NCBI GenBank assembly: GCA_023423235.1
Contig: JAFAFY010000032.1
Location: 1 to 27,640, forward strand
DNA: 27,640 nucleotides
Origin: Pseudomonadota bacterium
Lineage (GTDB): Bacteria > Pseudomonadota > Gammaproteobacteria > Xanthomonadales > Xanthomonadaceae
Direction of reading: 5' to 3'
This document shows positions 16,742 through 24,958 of the stretch, piece by piece; the first letter of the stretch is position 1; each line of letters begins with the position of its first letter. A program made the position numbers and the translations under genes. The notes under the pieces were generated by a model, which worked only from the letters and a program-made list of their open reading frames with translations, searched no databases and was not told the origin of the DNA.

Positions 16742-17740
16742 ATGCCGACCATGCGCTCACGCCGCCGCTTCCTGACCACCGCTTCGCTCGCCGCCACCGG
16801 CCTTGCCCTCACGCCCCTGATCGCCTGCAGCCGCGAGACACCACCGGCCGCCAGCGGTGCACCTGCAGCTGCACCGCCGCCGCCTGCAGCCACGCCCACG
16901 ACGCCACCGGCAACCGGCGCGCTGCTGACCCGCACCATCCCCGCGACCGGCGAAGCCCTGCCGGTGATCGGCGCCGGCACCTCGGGCAGCTACGAGGTGG
17001 CGTTGGGCTCGCCCGAGTTCCAGACCCTCAAGGACACCATCCGGGTGTTCTTCGAGGGCGGCGGCCGCGTGTTCGACACCGCGCCCAATTACGGCAACGC
17101 CGACGAGGTGCTGGGCGCGCTGCTGGCCGAAGGCGGCTGGCGCGACCAGTGTTTCCTGGCTACCAAAATAGCCGCCGACGACCGCGCGGCGATGGAGGCG
17201 CAATGGGCCGAGAGCCTGCGCAAGCTGCAGACATCCCGGGTCGAGCTGCTGCTGGTGCACAACCTGCGTGCGCTCGACATCGCCTGGCCCTACGCGCAGG
17301 CGCTCAAGGCGCAGGGGCTGGCGAAGTACATCGGCTTCACCCACTACATCGAGAGCGGGCACGAGGCCACCACCCGCGCGGTCCGCGAACTCAAACCCGA
17401 TTTCGTGCAGATCAACTATTCGGTCAACGCGCCGCAGGCCGCGCGCACCGTGCTGCCGGCGGCGCAGGAATCCGGCACCGCCGTGCTGGTCAACCGCGCC
17501 TTCGACGACGGCAAGCTGTTTGCCGCGGTGCGCGACCGCGAACTGCCGGGCTGGGCATCGGAGCTGGGCATCACCTCGTGGGCGCAGTTGTTCCTGAAGT
17601 TCGCGATCAGCCACCCGGCGGTCACCGCGGTGATCCCGGCCACCAGCCGCCCGGACCGCCAGGCCGACCAGCTGCGCGCAGGCACCGGCCCGTTGCTCAG
17701 CGAGGCCCAGCAGGCGGAACTGGTGCAGATGTTCGCCTGA
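16742..17740 (+). CDS. Tat-exported lipoprotein aldo/keto reductase
   Basis: This 332-residue protein is an NAD(P)-dependent aldo/keto reductase fold with an export signal. The N-terminus SRRRFL (6-11) is a twin-arginine motif, followed by a hydrophobic stretch ending LIAC (Cys29), a lipobox. A Pro/Ala-rich linker (~33-60) leads to the catalytic domain, where the tetrad is visible: Asp112 and Tyr117 (FDTAPNYG), Lys142 (ATKI) and His173 (LLVHN). Tat export suggests folding with cofactor in the cytoplasm before transport. ATG 16742 and ATG 16751 are both possible starts. The substrate is unknown. It is divergent from a LysR regulator and 97 bases before an MFS gene. Confidence 0.88.
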   Translation: MPTMRSRRRFLTTASLAATGLALTPLIACSRETPPAASGAPAAAPPPPAATPTTPPATGALLTRTIPATGEALPVIGAGTSGSYEVALGSPEFQTLKDTIRVFFEGGGRVFDTAPNYGNADEVLGALLAEGGWRDQCFLATKIAADDRAAMEAQWAESLRKLQTSRVELLLVHNLRALDIAWPYAQALKAQGLAKYIGFTHYIESGHEATTRAVRELKPDFVQINYSVNAPQAARTVLPAAQESGTAVLVNRAFDDGKLFAAVRDRELPGWASELGITSWAQLFLKFAISHPAVTAVIPATSRPDRQADQLRAGTGPLLSEAQQAELVQMFA

Positions 17741-17837
17741 TCGCCGCCGGCATGGCCGGCCATCCGCCGTTCGCCCGACCACAGATCCAACCGAAGGCAG
17801 CGCCGCCCGACCGCACGTCCGCCTGGAGGCATGCACC

Positions 17838-19142
17838 ATGCACAACCCGCTCCTGCCGCTGCTGAACCTGCGCCGCGGCGAAGCGGTGCCGGTGCTGGTC
17901 GCCGGCCTGTTCTTCTTCTGCATCCTGACCGCGCTGATGCTGCTGCGCCCGGCGCGCGATGCGCTGGGCATGGAACGCGGCATCGACAGCATCCGCTGGC
18001 TGTTCATCGGCACCGCGGTGGTCACGCTGGCGGTCAACCCGGTGTTCGGCTGGCTGGTCAGCCGCTTCCGGCGGCTGCAGTTCATCTCCGCGACGTACGC
18101 GTTCTTCATCCTCAGCCTCGGCGGCTTCTGGGCCCTGCTGGTATTCGCCCCCGGCGCGGTCGGCGCCCGCAGCGGTCAGGTGTTCTACGTCTGGTTCAGC
18201 GTGTTCAACCTGTTCGTGACCATGGTGTTCTGGGCGCTGATGGCCGACCGCTTCTCCAGCGACCAGGCCAAGCGGGTGTTCGCACTGATCGCGGTGGGCG
18301 GCACCCTGGGCGCGATCTTCGGCCCCTGGCTGGCCGCGCGCCTGGCCGAGCCGCTGGGCACGCCCAATCTGCTGCTGGTCGCGGCGCTGTTCCTGGCGCT
18401 GGGCATCGCCGCGGCGTGGTGGCTGGTGTCGCTACGGCCGGATTCCGCCGTGGCGCAGCCGGCAACGACGGCGCCGGTGACCGACGAGGCGGCGCGCATC
18501 GGTGGCAGCCCTTGGGCCGGCATCCGCGCGCTGTGCGGCTCGCCCTACCTGCTCGGCATCGCCGGCTACGTGCTGCTGATGACGGTGGTGGCGACCTTCA
18601 TCTACTTCACCCGGCTGCAGATGGTCGAAGCCGCGGCCATCGACCTCGATACCCGCACCCGCCTGCTGGCGCGCATCGACATGTGGACCCAGGTCGCGGT
18701 GCTGGTGCTGCAGGTGACGCTGACCGGGCATATCATCCGGCGCCTGGGCCTGTCGTTCGCGCTGGCGGCGCTGCCGGTGGCGATGGCGATCGGTTTCCTG
18801 GGGCTGGCGATCTACGGTTCCTTCCTGGCGCTGGTCCTGCTGGACGCGACCAACCGCGCGCTGCAGCGCGGCCTGGCCCGCCCGGCGCGCGAGACGCTGT
18901 TCACCGTGGTCAGCCGCGAGGACAAGTACAAGGCCAAGGCGGTCATCGACACCTTCGTCTACCGCGCCGGCGATGTGCTGGGCGCGCAGACCGAAGGCCT
19001 GCTCGGGCGCCTGGGCCTGGCGCTCGGCGGCCTGGTCAGCGTGGTGCTGCCACTGGCGCTGGTGTGGGCGGCGCTGGGCCTCTGGCTGGGCTGCGCGCAG
19101 CAGCGGCGCGCGGATGCCGCCGGCATGCAGCAGCCAGGCTGA
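17838..19142 (+). CDS. MFS protein resembling ATP/ADP translocases
   Basis: This is a 434-residue polytopic membrane protein with about 12 helices. Segments such as LMLLRPARDALGM, NPVFGWLVSRFRR, FYVWFSVFNLFVTMVFWALMADRF, VFALIAVGGTLGAIFGP and the C-terminal ARETLFTVVSREDKYKAKAVIDTFVYRAGD are characteristic of the bacterial relatives of TlcA-type nucleotide exchangers. In free-living bacteria these usually have no proven substrate. The start ATG 17838 has a GGAGG site 8 bases upstream; ATG 17831 is too close to that site. The gene may be cotranscribed with the aldo/keto reductase. Nucleotide transport is not implied by this evidence alone. Confidence 0.8.
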   Translation: MHNPLLPLLNLRRGEAVPVLVAGLFFFCILTALMLLRPARDALGMERGIDSIRWLFIGTAVVTLAVNPVFGWLVSRFRRLQFISATYAFFILSLGGFWALLVFAPGAVGARSGQVFYVWFSVFNLFVTMVFWALMADRFSSDQAKRVFALIAVGGTLGAIFGPWLAARLAEPLGTPNLLLVAALFLALGIAAAWWLVSLRPDSAVAQPATTAPVTDEAARIGGSPWAGIRALCGSPYLLGIAGYVLLMTVVATFIYFTRLQMVEAAAIDLDTRTRLLARIDMWTQVAVLVLQVTLTGHIIRRLGLSFALAALPVAMAIGFLGLAIYGSFLALVLLDATNRALQRGLARPARETLFTVVSREDKYKAKAVIDTFVYRAGDVLGAQTEGLLGRLGLALGGLVSVVLPLALVWAALGLWLGCAQQRRADAAGMQQPG

Positions 19143-19158
19143 AGTTCCGGGCTGCGGT

Positions 19159-20055
19159 TCAGCGCGTGCGGCGCGCCTGGCTCAGGGCCACGCTGCCCAG
19201 GATCAGGACGCCCGCCAGCAGCATGGTCACGGTGACCGGCTCGTCGAGCAGCAGCCACGCCCAGCCCACGCCGAACAGCGGTACCAGATAGGTCACCGTG
19301 GACGCGCGGCTGGCGCCGATGCGCGCGATCAGCCGGTAGTACAGGACGAAGGCGATGCCGGTGCACAGCACCCCCAGCGCCGCGGCCGAGGCCCAGGACA
19401 CGACGGGGACCGGCTGCGCCGGCCACTGCAGCCACGCCAACGGCGCCAGCAGCAGCGCGCCGCAGCCCAGCGTGGCAGCCGCCACTGCGGCCGCCGGCAG
19501 GCCCGACAGATGCCGCCTGACCAGGTTGATGCCGAGGCCATAGAACAGCGACGCGGTTGCACCCGCCGCGACCGCGCCGCCGACCGGCATGCCGGCGACC
19601 TTGCCGCTGGCCAGCACCACCACGCCGGCGAATCCCGCCAGCAGTGCCACCGACTGCCGCCGCTGCAGCCGCTCGCCGAAGAACAGCATGCCGACCAGCG
19701 CGGTGAACAGCACGGTCATCGCATTGGCGATCGCGCCGATGCCCGCCGGTGCGCGCTGCGCGGCCCAGGCGAACAGCACGAAGGGAATCGCCGCATTGAT
19801 CGTCCCGATCAGTGCCAGCTTCGGCCACGCCGCCAGCGGGAACGCGGCGCGGGCCCGCCACAGGAACGGCAGCAGCACCAGCGCGCCCAGCGCCAGGCGC
19901 ACCTCGACCAGCGCCACCGGCCCGAAATCGCTGGCGGCCACGCGCATGAACAGGAACGACGCGCCCCAGATCGCGCCCAGCAGGCCGAGTTCGACCAGGG
20001 TGCCGCGGTCGCGGCCCTGCTCCACCGGCGCGGCGACACCTTGTGTCACGTGCAT
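19159..20055 (-). CDS. DMT-superfamily (EamA) transporter
   Basis: This 298-residue inner-membrane protein has ten predicted helices in two EamA repeats (LGLLGAIWGASFLFMRVAA at ~24-42, and the second repeat from ~150). Members of this family export amino acids or other metabolites; the substrate here is not evident. It converges on the MFS gene (16 bases between stops). It is divergent from a GcvA-like LysR gene across 102 bases, which suggests regulation by that protein. The ATG 20055 lacks a clear ribosome site, so the start is moderately certain. Confidence 0.88.
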   Translation of the reverse strand: MHVTQGVAAPVEQGRDRGTLVELGLLGAIWGASFLFMRVAASDFGPVALVEVRLALGALVLLPFLWRARAAFPLAAWPKLALIGTINAAIPFVLFAWAAQRAPAGIGAIANAMTVLFTALVGMLFFGERLQRRQSVALLAGFAGVVVLASGKVAGMPVGGAVAAGATASLFYGLGINLVRRHLSGLPAAAVAAATLGCGALLLAPLAWLQWPAQPVPVVSWASAAALGVLCTGIAFVLYYRLIARIGASRASTVTYLVPLFGVGWAWLLLDEPVTVTMLLAGVLILGSVALSQARRTR

Positions 20056-20157
20056 GATTCAAGTCTCGCGTGGAGGAGGAGACCATTCTGCGGCTGGCGA
20101 GTGCAGGCACAAGCGCGTAGTTTCAGCGACAGCCTCAAACAGGATTGGTGCCTGGCC

Positions 20158-21060
20158 ATGGCCCTGGACCGCGACTGGCTGTCGTCGCTGGCCGCGTTCG
20201 AAACCGCGGCGCGCCACCAGAACTTCGCCCATGCCGGCGAGGAGCTGCACCTGACCGCCAGCGCGGTCAGCCACCATGTGCGCAAGCTGGAGGCGCGGCT
20301 CGGGGTCGCGCTGTTCCAGCGCCATGCACGCGGCGTGTCGCTGACTGCCGAAGGCCGCCGCCTGGCCGATGCCGCCAGCCTGGCGATCGGCGATGTCGAT
20401 GGCGCGATGCAGGAACTGCGCGCCGGACGCGACGCGCACGACACGGTGACCATCACCACGCTGCATTCGTTCGTCCACGGCTGGCTGATCCCGCGCCTGC
20501 CCCGCTTCGTCGCCGCGCATCCGCAGATCCGCCTGCGCATCGATACCGGTTTCGCGCTGACCCGTTTCGAACAGGGCGGCCCGGATTTCGGCATCCGCTT
20601 CGGCCCGGGGCGCTGGCCCGGCCTGAGCGCACGCCTGCTGCTGGAGGAGCGGCTGTTCGCCGCGGCCTCGCCACGTCATCCCCGACTGGCGCAGATCCGC
20701 AGCGCTGCCGACATCGCCAGCCAGCCATTGCTGGCCGACCTCTCGCACTTCGGCTGGCACGACTGGTTCCGCGCCAACGGCGTGCAACCGCCGCCCGGCG
20801 ATGCGCGCATGGTCTTCAGCGACAGCACCGACATGCTGGAAGCGGCCGCGCACGGCCTGGGCATCGCCCTGGCGCGCGAGCACGTCGCCGCGCCTTGGCT
20901 GGCCGACGGCCGGCTGGTCACGCTGCCCGGCGCGGCCATTGCCGGCAGCCGCGCCTATCACCTGGTGCATCCGGACAACCGCCGCCTGCGCGCGCCCGCG
21001 CGCAGTTTCCACGACTGGCTGCTTGCCGAGGCCACACGCCAGGACGCCGGCCCCGGATAA
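20158..21060 (+). CDS. LysR-family regulator, GcvA-like
   Basis: This 300-residue LysR-type regulator has a helix-turn-helix region (NFAHAGEELHLTASAVSHHVRKLEARLGVALFQR, ~20-54) of the GcvA/AmpR branch, recognisable by LTASAVSHH and FxRHARGVSLTAEG. The effector domain follows (TITTLHSFVHGWLIPRLPRF). It is flanked by two EamA transporter genes. One is divergent. The other follows on the same strand, with its earliest possible ATG overlapping this stop (TAATG), so the regulator probably controls one or both transporters. The 20056-20157 spacer holds no operator I can name. The effector is unknown. Confidence 0.92.
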   Translation: MALDRDWLSSLAAFETAARHQNFAHAGEELHLTASAVSHHVRKLEARLGVALFQRHARGVSLTAEGRRLADAASLAIGDVDGAMQELRAGRDAHDTVTITTLHSFVHGWLIPRLPRFVAAHPQIRLRIDTGFALTRFEQGGPDFGIRFGPGRWPGLSARLLLEERLFAAASPRHPRLAQIRSAADIASQPLLADLSHFGWHDWFRANGVQPPPGDARMVFSDSTDMLEAAAHGLGIALAREHVAAPWLADGRLVTLPGAAIAGSRAYHLVHPDNRRLRAPARSFHDWLLAEATRQDAGPG

Positions 21061-21086
21061 TGCACGCCCCTACCGGCGCGATTCCC

Positions 21087-22028
21087 ATGCAGGCCACGAC
21101 CAAAGCCCACCTGCAGATCCACTTCTGCGTCCTGCTGTGGGGCTTCACCGCCATCCTCGGCAAGCTGATCACCCTGCCCGCATTGCCGCTGGTGTGGTGG
21201 CGCATGCTGCTGGTCACCGCCGCTCTGGCGCTGGTGCCGCGGGTCTGGCGCGGCCTGCGCGCACTGCCGCCGCGGCTGCTGCTGGCCTACACCGGCATCG
21301 GCGCGCTGGTGGCGCTGCACTGGCTGACCTTCTACGGCGCGGTGAAGCTGGCCAATGCTTCGGTCGCGGCGACCTGCATGGCGCTGGCGACGGTGTTCGT
21401 CGCCCTGATCGAACCTCTGGTCGCGCGCACGCGCTTCTCCTGGCGCGAGCTCGCGCTGGGCCTTGCGGTGCTGCCGGGGGTGGCGCTGGTGGTCGGCGGC
21501 ATTCCCGACGGCATGCGCATCGGGGTCGCGGTCGGCGCGCTGTCGGCGTTGTTCGTGGCCTGCTTCGGGTCGCTCAACAAGCGCCTGGTTGAACGCGCCG
21601 AGCCGCTGACCGTGACCGCGGTGGAACTGGGCGCCGGCACGCTGACCCTCACCCTGCTGGCACCGTTGATGCCGCTGCTGTTCCCCGCCTTCGCCGGTTC
21701 CCTGCTGACCCTGCCCGGCCTCCACGACGCCGGCTACCTGCTGCTGCTCGCCTTCGCCTGCACCCTGCTGCCGTTCGCGCTGTCGCTGGTCGCGCTGCGG
21801 CACATGAGTGCGTTCGCCGCGCAGCTGGCGGTGAACCTGGAGCCGGTGTACGCGATCGCGCTGGCGATCCTGCTGCTGGGCGAACAGCACGAACTCTCGC
21901 CGCGGTTCTATGCCGGGGTCGCGATCATCCTGGCGGCGGTGGTGGCCTATCCGATGCTGGCGCGACCGCGGCGCATCGTCCATGCCGAGAACGCCGGCAC
22001 CGGCGAGGCGAAGCAGATCACCGATTGA
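21087..22028 (+). CDS. DMT-superfamily (EamA) transporter
   Basis: This is a 313-residue, ten-helix metabolite exporter family protein. HFCVLLWGFTAILGKLI opens the first EamA repeat, and SLVALRHMSAFAAQLAVNLEPVYAIALAILLLGEQ is the conserved end of the second. I chose ATG 21087 (MQATTKAH) because the first helix then follows at a normal distance. ATG 21060, overlapping the LysR stop codon, would add nine residues and imply tight coupling. The protein differs clearly from the EamA protein at 19159-20055, so the pair is not a recent duplication. It converges on the GGDEF gene, 24 bases away. The substrate is unknown. Confidence 0.88.
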   Translation: MQATTKAHLQIHFCVLLWGFTAILGKLITLPALPLVWWRMLLVTAALALVPRVWRGLRALPPRLLLAYTGIGALVALHWLTFYGAVKLANASVAATCMALATVFVALIEPLVARTRFSWRELALGLAVLPGVALVVGGIPDGMRIGVAVGALSALFVACFGSLNKRLVERAEPLTVTAVELGAGTLTLTLLAPLMPLLFPAFAGSLLTLPGLHDAGYLLLLAFACTLLPFALSLVALRHMSAFAAQLAVNLEPVYAIALAILLLGEQHELSPRFYAGVAIILAAVVAYPMLARPRRIVHAENAGTGEAKQITD

Positions 22029-22052
22029 CGCCGGCCCGGCACCCGGGGCACG

Positions 22053-23222
22053 TCAACGCGCAAGCTGCACGCGGTCGCGGCCGCCGCGCTTGGCCTCGTA
22101 GAGGGCTTCGTCCGCGCGTGCGAACAGCGAGCCGACATCCTCGCCGGGCTGCAGCGCGGCCACGCCGATGCTGACCGTCACCGGCAGGCCGGTGGCGGCG
22201 AACGCCACGTCGCCGCGCAACTGGTCGCACTGCCTGACCGCGGCATCGGCGGCGGTATCGGCCAGCAGCCAGACGAATTCCTCGCCGCCATAGCGGGCGA
22301 CCCGCCCGCGCGCGCTGCCGCCGTGCGCGCGCAGCATGTCGGCGACGGCCTGCAGCACGCGGTCGCCTTCGGCATGCCCGTGCAGGTCGTTGATCATCTT
22401 GAAATGGTCGATGTCGACCACCGCGATCGCCAGCGGCTGGTCGCCGGCGATGGCCGCGCCGATCGCGTCGTCGAGCGTGCGTGCGAAGGCGCGCCGGTTG
22501 GCCAGCCCGGTCAGCGGATCGGTGGCGGACTGCTGGGCAAGATCGGCGTTCTGCGATTCGAGTTCCTGCTGGTAATGCAACAACTGCTGCTCGTACCAGC
22601 CGCGTTCCTCCAGTTGCAGGTGCAGCTCCCGGGTGATGCGGCGCATCTCCATCAGCCGCGAGGCCTGGCGCGACAGCGCCTCCAGCGCCCGCCGCTGCAG
22701 CGGCGAGAGTTCGCGCGGCTTGTCGTCGACCACGCAGAAGGTGCCCAGCGGCTGGCCCTCGACCGACAGCAGCGGCGCGCCGGCATAGAACCGCACCTTG
22801 ATCCCCGCCGTCACCAGCGGATTGTCGCGGAAGCGCGCATCGAGCTGCGCGTCCGGCACCACCATCGTGTTGCCGGGATCGAGGATCGCGTGCGCGCAGA
22901 ACGACACGTCGCGCGCGGTCTCGGTCACGTCCAGGCCGGTCGACGCCTTGAACCATTGGCGGTCGCGGTCGACCAGGCTGACCATCGCGATCGGCACGTC
23001 GCATACCGCGGTGGCGATCGACACCAGGTCGTCGAACGAGGCCTCGCGCGGTGTGTCGAGGATGCGGTAGGCATCGAGGATCGCCTGGCGCTCGTTCTCG
23101 TTGTGGGGCAGTTGCGGCCGGGGCAAGGTCAGCGCCAGCGTCCGGGGGCGGTCAGTGCACGCATGTGGTTTCCATCGCGGGGTGGGGGCCGGCGGCGCAT
23201 GCGCGCGCCATCGCCGCACCAT
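22053..23222 (-). CDS. GAF-GGDEF diguanylate cyclase
   Basis: This 389-residue cytoplasmic signalling protein has an N-terminal GAF sensor domain (~42-190: NENERQAILDAYRILDTP, VSLVDRDRQWFKA, FYAGAPLLSVEGQPLGTFCVVD). A short coiled-coil (~190-230) leads to a GGDEF domain (~232-389) with TDPLTGLANRRAF, VVDIDHFKMIND, the active-site GGEEF (312-316) and SIGVA. The intact GGEEF predicts c-di-GMP synthesis. The usual inhibitory RxxD five residues before GGEEF reads SARG (303-306), so product inhibition at that site is probably lost. ATG 23222 is the only nearby Met; a TTG just before the PHNENERQ segment could be the real start. The first ~35 residues look non-conserved. Confidence 0.88.
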   Translation of the reverse strand: MVRRWRAHAPPAPTPRWKPHACTDRPRTLALTLPRPQLPHNENERQAILDAYRILDTPREASFDDLVSIATAVCDVPIAMVSLVDRDRQWFKASTGLDVTETARDVSFCAHAILDPGNTMVVPDAQLDARFRDNPLVTAGIKVRFYAGAPLLSVEGQPLGTFCVVDDKPRELSPLQRRALEALSRQASRLMEMRRITRELHLQLEERGWYEQQLLHYQQELESQNADLAQQSATDPLTGLANRRAFARTLDDAIGAAIAGDQPLAIAVVDIDHFKMINDLHGHAEGDRVLQAVADMLRAHGGSARGRVARYGGEEFVWLLADTAADAAVRQCDQLRGDVAFAATGLPVTVSIGVAALQPGEDVGSLFARADEALYEAKRGGRDRVQLAR

Positions 23223-23361
23223 GCTACCGGAGCGCAGTTGCCATGCCGTGACGTGGCGCATGAACCGCGCGACACCGTGGTGCGCCGCAGTGCCCCGCCG
23301 GGCGGATGGCGCGCGCCGGGCGGATGCGACAATGCCCGCCGTCTCCTTGCAGGCTCCGTCA

Positions 23362-23601
23362 ATGCAGACCGTGGATTTCGAACTCGAGCGCGACCATGTC
23401 GAACTCAACCAGCTGCTGAAGCTGGCGGGCCTGTGCGACAGCGGCGGCGCCGGCAAGGCGCTGGTCGCAAGTGGCGCGGTGCGGGTGGATGGCGCGGTGG
23501 AACTGCGCAAGACCGCGAAGATCCGCGCTGGGCAGCGCGTCGTTCTGGGCGACGTCGAGATCCTGGTCGTTGCCGTGGCCGCGGACACGCCGCAGGCCTG
23601 A
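23362..23601 (+). CDS. S4-domain RNA-binding protein, YbcJ-like
   Basis: This small protein of 79 residues is made almost wholly of an S4 RNA-binding domain: VELNQLLKLAGLCDSGGAGKALVASG, then VRVDGAVELRKTAKIRAGQ. Length and layout match E. coli YbcJ (about 70 residues), proposed to bind RNA, perhaps in ribosome biogenesis. ATG 23362 fits the family N-terminus; ATG 23332 ten codons upstream is possible. TGCGACAATG just upstream of 23335 could be an extended -10 element. The gene stands alone, divergent from the GGDEF gene, and ends before a bidirectional hairpin. Confidence 0.87.
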   Translation: MQTVDFELERDHVELNQLLKLAGLCDSGGAGKALVASGAVRVDGAVELRKTAKIRAGQRVVLGDVEILVVAVAADTPQA

Positions 23602-23651
23602 TCCCACTGCCGCGGTCCGCAGCCCGCGCCCGCCACCGTCGGCCGGAAACA

Positions 23652-23677
23652 ACAACGGCGCCCGCAGGCGCCGTTGT
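23652..23677. terminator. Bidirectional intrinsic terminator
   Basis: ACAACGGCGCC (23652-23662) and GGCGCCGTTGT (23667-23677) form a perfect 11-bp stem with a CGCA loop between convergent genes. On the minus strand the hairpin is followed by TGTTTCC, giving a fair U-rich tail for the DUF4019 gene. On the plus strand the tail is weaker. Confidence 0.8.
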
Positions 23678-23698
23678 GCCGCATGCGGGTGCAGGCGC

Positions 23699-24208
23699 TC
23701 AGCGCACGCTGTAGCCCGACACGCGCCAGGTACGGTCGGTGTCGAAACGGAACGACACCAGCTCGCGCACCGGCGTCTGCTGGTTGGCGAACGTGGTGGG
23801 CGAGGCGATGTTGATGTAGATGCCCTCGGGCACCTCGCCGCCGGCCGGGAACTGCGAACGGCTGACGATCGGCTGGCTGCGCTGCGTTGCCGCGCCCAGG
23901 CGGGTGCGGTCGGCGGAAATCTGGCGCACGAATTCCTCGCGCGGCACCGACTGCTTCATCACCTCCGAGGCGCCGTCCCAGACTTCGCCGATCTGGTTGC
24001 CGTCGATCATCTGCATCACCCGCAGCGCGGCCTGGCTCATCTCCGCATCCTGGCGCGCGATCTGCTCGCGCTGCTCGGCGGTGAGCTCTGGCTGCGCGGC
24101 GGCCTGCGCAGGCTGCTGCGGCGCGGGCTGCGGCTGGGGTTGCTGGGCGGCGACTGCGGCACAGGAAGCAAGCAGGACAGCCGAGACAGCCAGACGAAGT
24201 GTATTCAT
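23699..24208 (-). CDS. DUF4019 secreted protein
   Basis: This is a 169-residue exported protein of unknown function. The N-terminal signal carries LASC (Cys16), a possible lipobox, and AVAA-Q just after it, a possible ordinary cleavage site, so lipoprotein versus soluble periplasmic location is open. A Gln/Pro/Ala-rich linker (~22-42) is followed by a domain with the DUF4019 pattern: WDGASEVMKQSVPREEFVRQI, RTRLGAATQR, PEGIYINIASPTTFANQ, ELVSFRFDTDRTWRVSGYSVR. It is monocistronic, ending at the hairpin at 23652. A GAGGAA site precedes the ATG. Confidence 0.82.
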   Translation of the reverse strand: MNTLRLAVSAVLLASCAAVAAQQPQPQPAPQQPAQAAAQPELTAEQREQIARQDAEMSQAALRVMQMIDGNQIGEVWDGASEVMKQSVPREEFVRQISADRTRLGAATQRSQPIVSRSQFPAGGEVPEGIYINIASPTTFANQQTPVRELVSFRFDTDRTWRVSGYSVR

Positions 24209-24255
24209 GTTGGTGACGTTCCTCGCAGTGCAAATGTGAAGTGGACCGAGTGTAC

Positions 24256-24274
24256 GCCGCCGACGTCTGGCGGC
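24256..24274. promoter_or_regulatory. Inverted repeat upstream of the DUF4019 gene
   Basis: GCCGCC-N7-GGCGGC lies 48 bases upstream of the DUF4019 start, within the 189-base space shared with lemA. On the minus strand TACACT (24255-24250) adjoins it and could be a -10 for the DUF4019 gene. For lemA, GGGTATGCTC near 24299-24308 could be an extended -10. These are weak assignments by eye. Confidence 0.3.
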
Positions 24275-24397
24275 AAGTCCCGACCCACAGGGTCAACTTG
24301 GGTATGCTCAATGCCCCCACTTCCGCAGATCCGCAATGCCTGCTGCCGTTGTCGCCCAGCCCCGCCACGATGCCCCCGACGCGAGGCATCGTCCGCG

Positions 24398-24958
24398 ATG
24401 ACGCCGCTGCTCGTCCTCGCGGGGGGCGTTGTCGTCGCGTTGCTGGCCTGGGCGATCCACGCCTTCAACCGGCTGGTGCGCCTGCGCAACCAGGTGCGCA
24501 CCGCGTGGGCCGACATCGACGTGCAACTGCTCCGCCGCCATGACCTGGTACCGCAGCTGGTGGCAGCGGTGCAGGGCTACGCACGCCATGAACAGGCCAC
24601 CCTGGCGCTGGTGACCGAACTGCGCAGCAAGGCGCTGCAGACCCGGGATCCGACCGCGCTCGGTGCGCTGGAGACCGCGCTCGCGCAGGCCCTCGACCGG
24701 CTGCTGGCACTGCGCGAGGCCTATCCCGACCTGCAGGCCAGCGGGAATTTCCTGCAGCTGCAGCGCGACCTGGTGGATGTCGAGCAACAGCTGCAGTATG
24801 CGCGGCGCTTCTACAACGGCGCGGTCCGCGACCTCAACGACGGCGTGCAGCGGTTTCCCGACCTGCTGGTGGCACGGGCGACGGGCATCCGCGCCGCCGG
24901 CTTCTTCCAGGCCGGCGACGGCAGCCGCGACGCGGTCGCGGTGGGGCCGTTGCCATGA
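24398..24958 (+). CDS. lemA: LemA family protein
   Basis: This 186-residue protein has one N-terminal membrane helix (LLVLAGGVVVALLAWAIHAF) and a helical-bundle domain. It shows the LemA signature: FNRLVRLRNQVRTAWADIDVQLLRRHDLVPQLVAAVQGYA, then YPDLQASGNFLQLQRDLVDVEQQLQYARRFYNGAVRDLNDGVQRFPDLLVA. The length is typical. Function in the family is not settled; the genes often accompany a DUF2207 or TPM-domain membrane protein, as here. The ATG is preceded by GAGG at a longish spacing. The stop overlaps the next gene's ATG by four bases, so the two are translationally coupled and may form a complex in the inner membrane. Confidence 0.93.
   Translation: MTPLLVLAGGVVVALLAWAIHAFNRLVRLRNQVRTAWADIDVQLLRRHDLVPQLVAAVQGYARHEQATLALVTELRSKALQTRDPTALGALETALAQALDRLLALREAYPDLQASGNFLQLQRDLVDVEQQLQYARRFYNGAVRDLNDGVQRFPDLLVARATGIRAAGFFQAGDGSRDAVAVGPLP

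Noticed and set aside
17838..19142. Functional ATP/ADP exchanger as in intracellular parasites
   Set aside because: Only the general family pattern is visible. Relatives in free-living bacteria have no proven nucleotide transport, so the call stays at family level.
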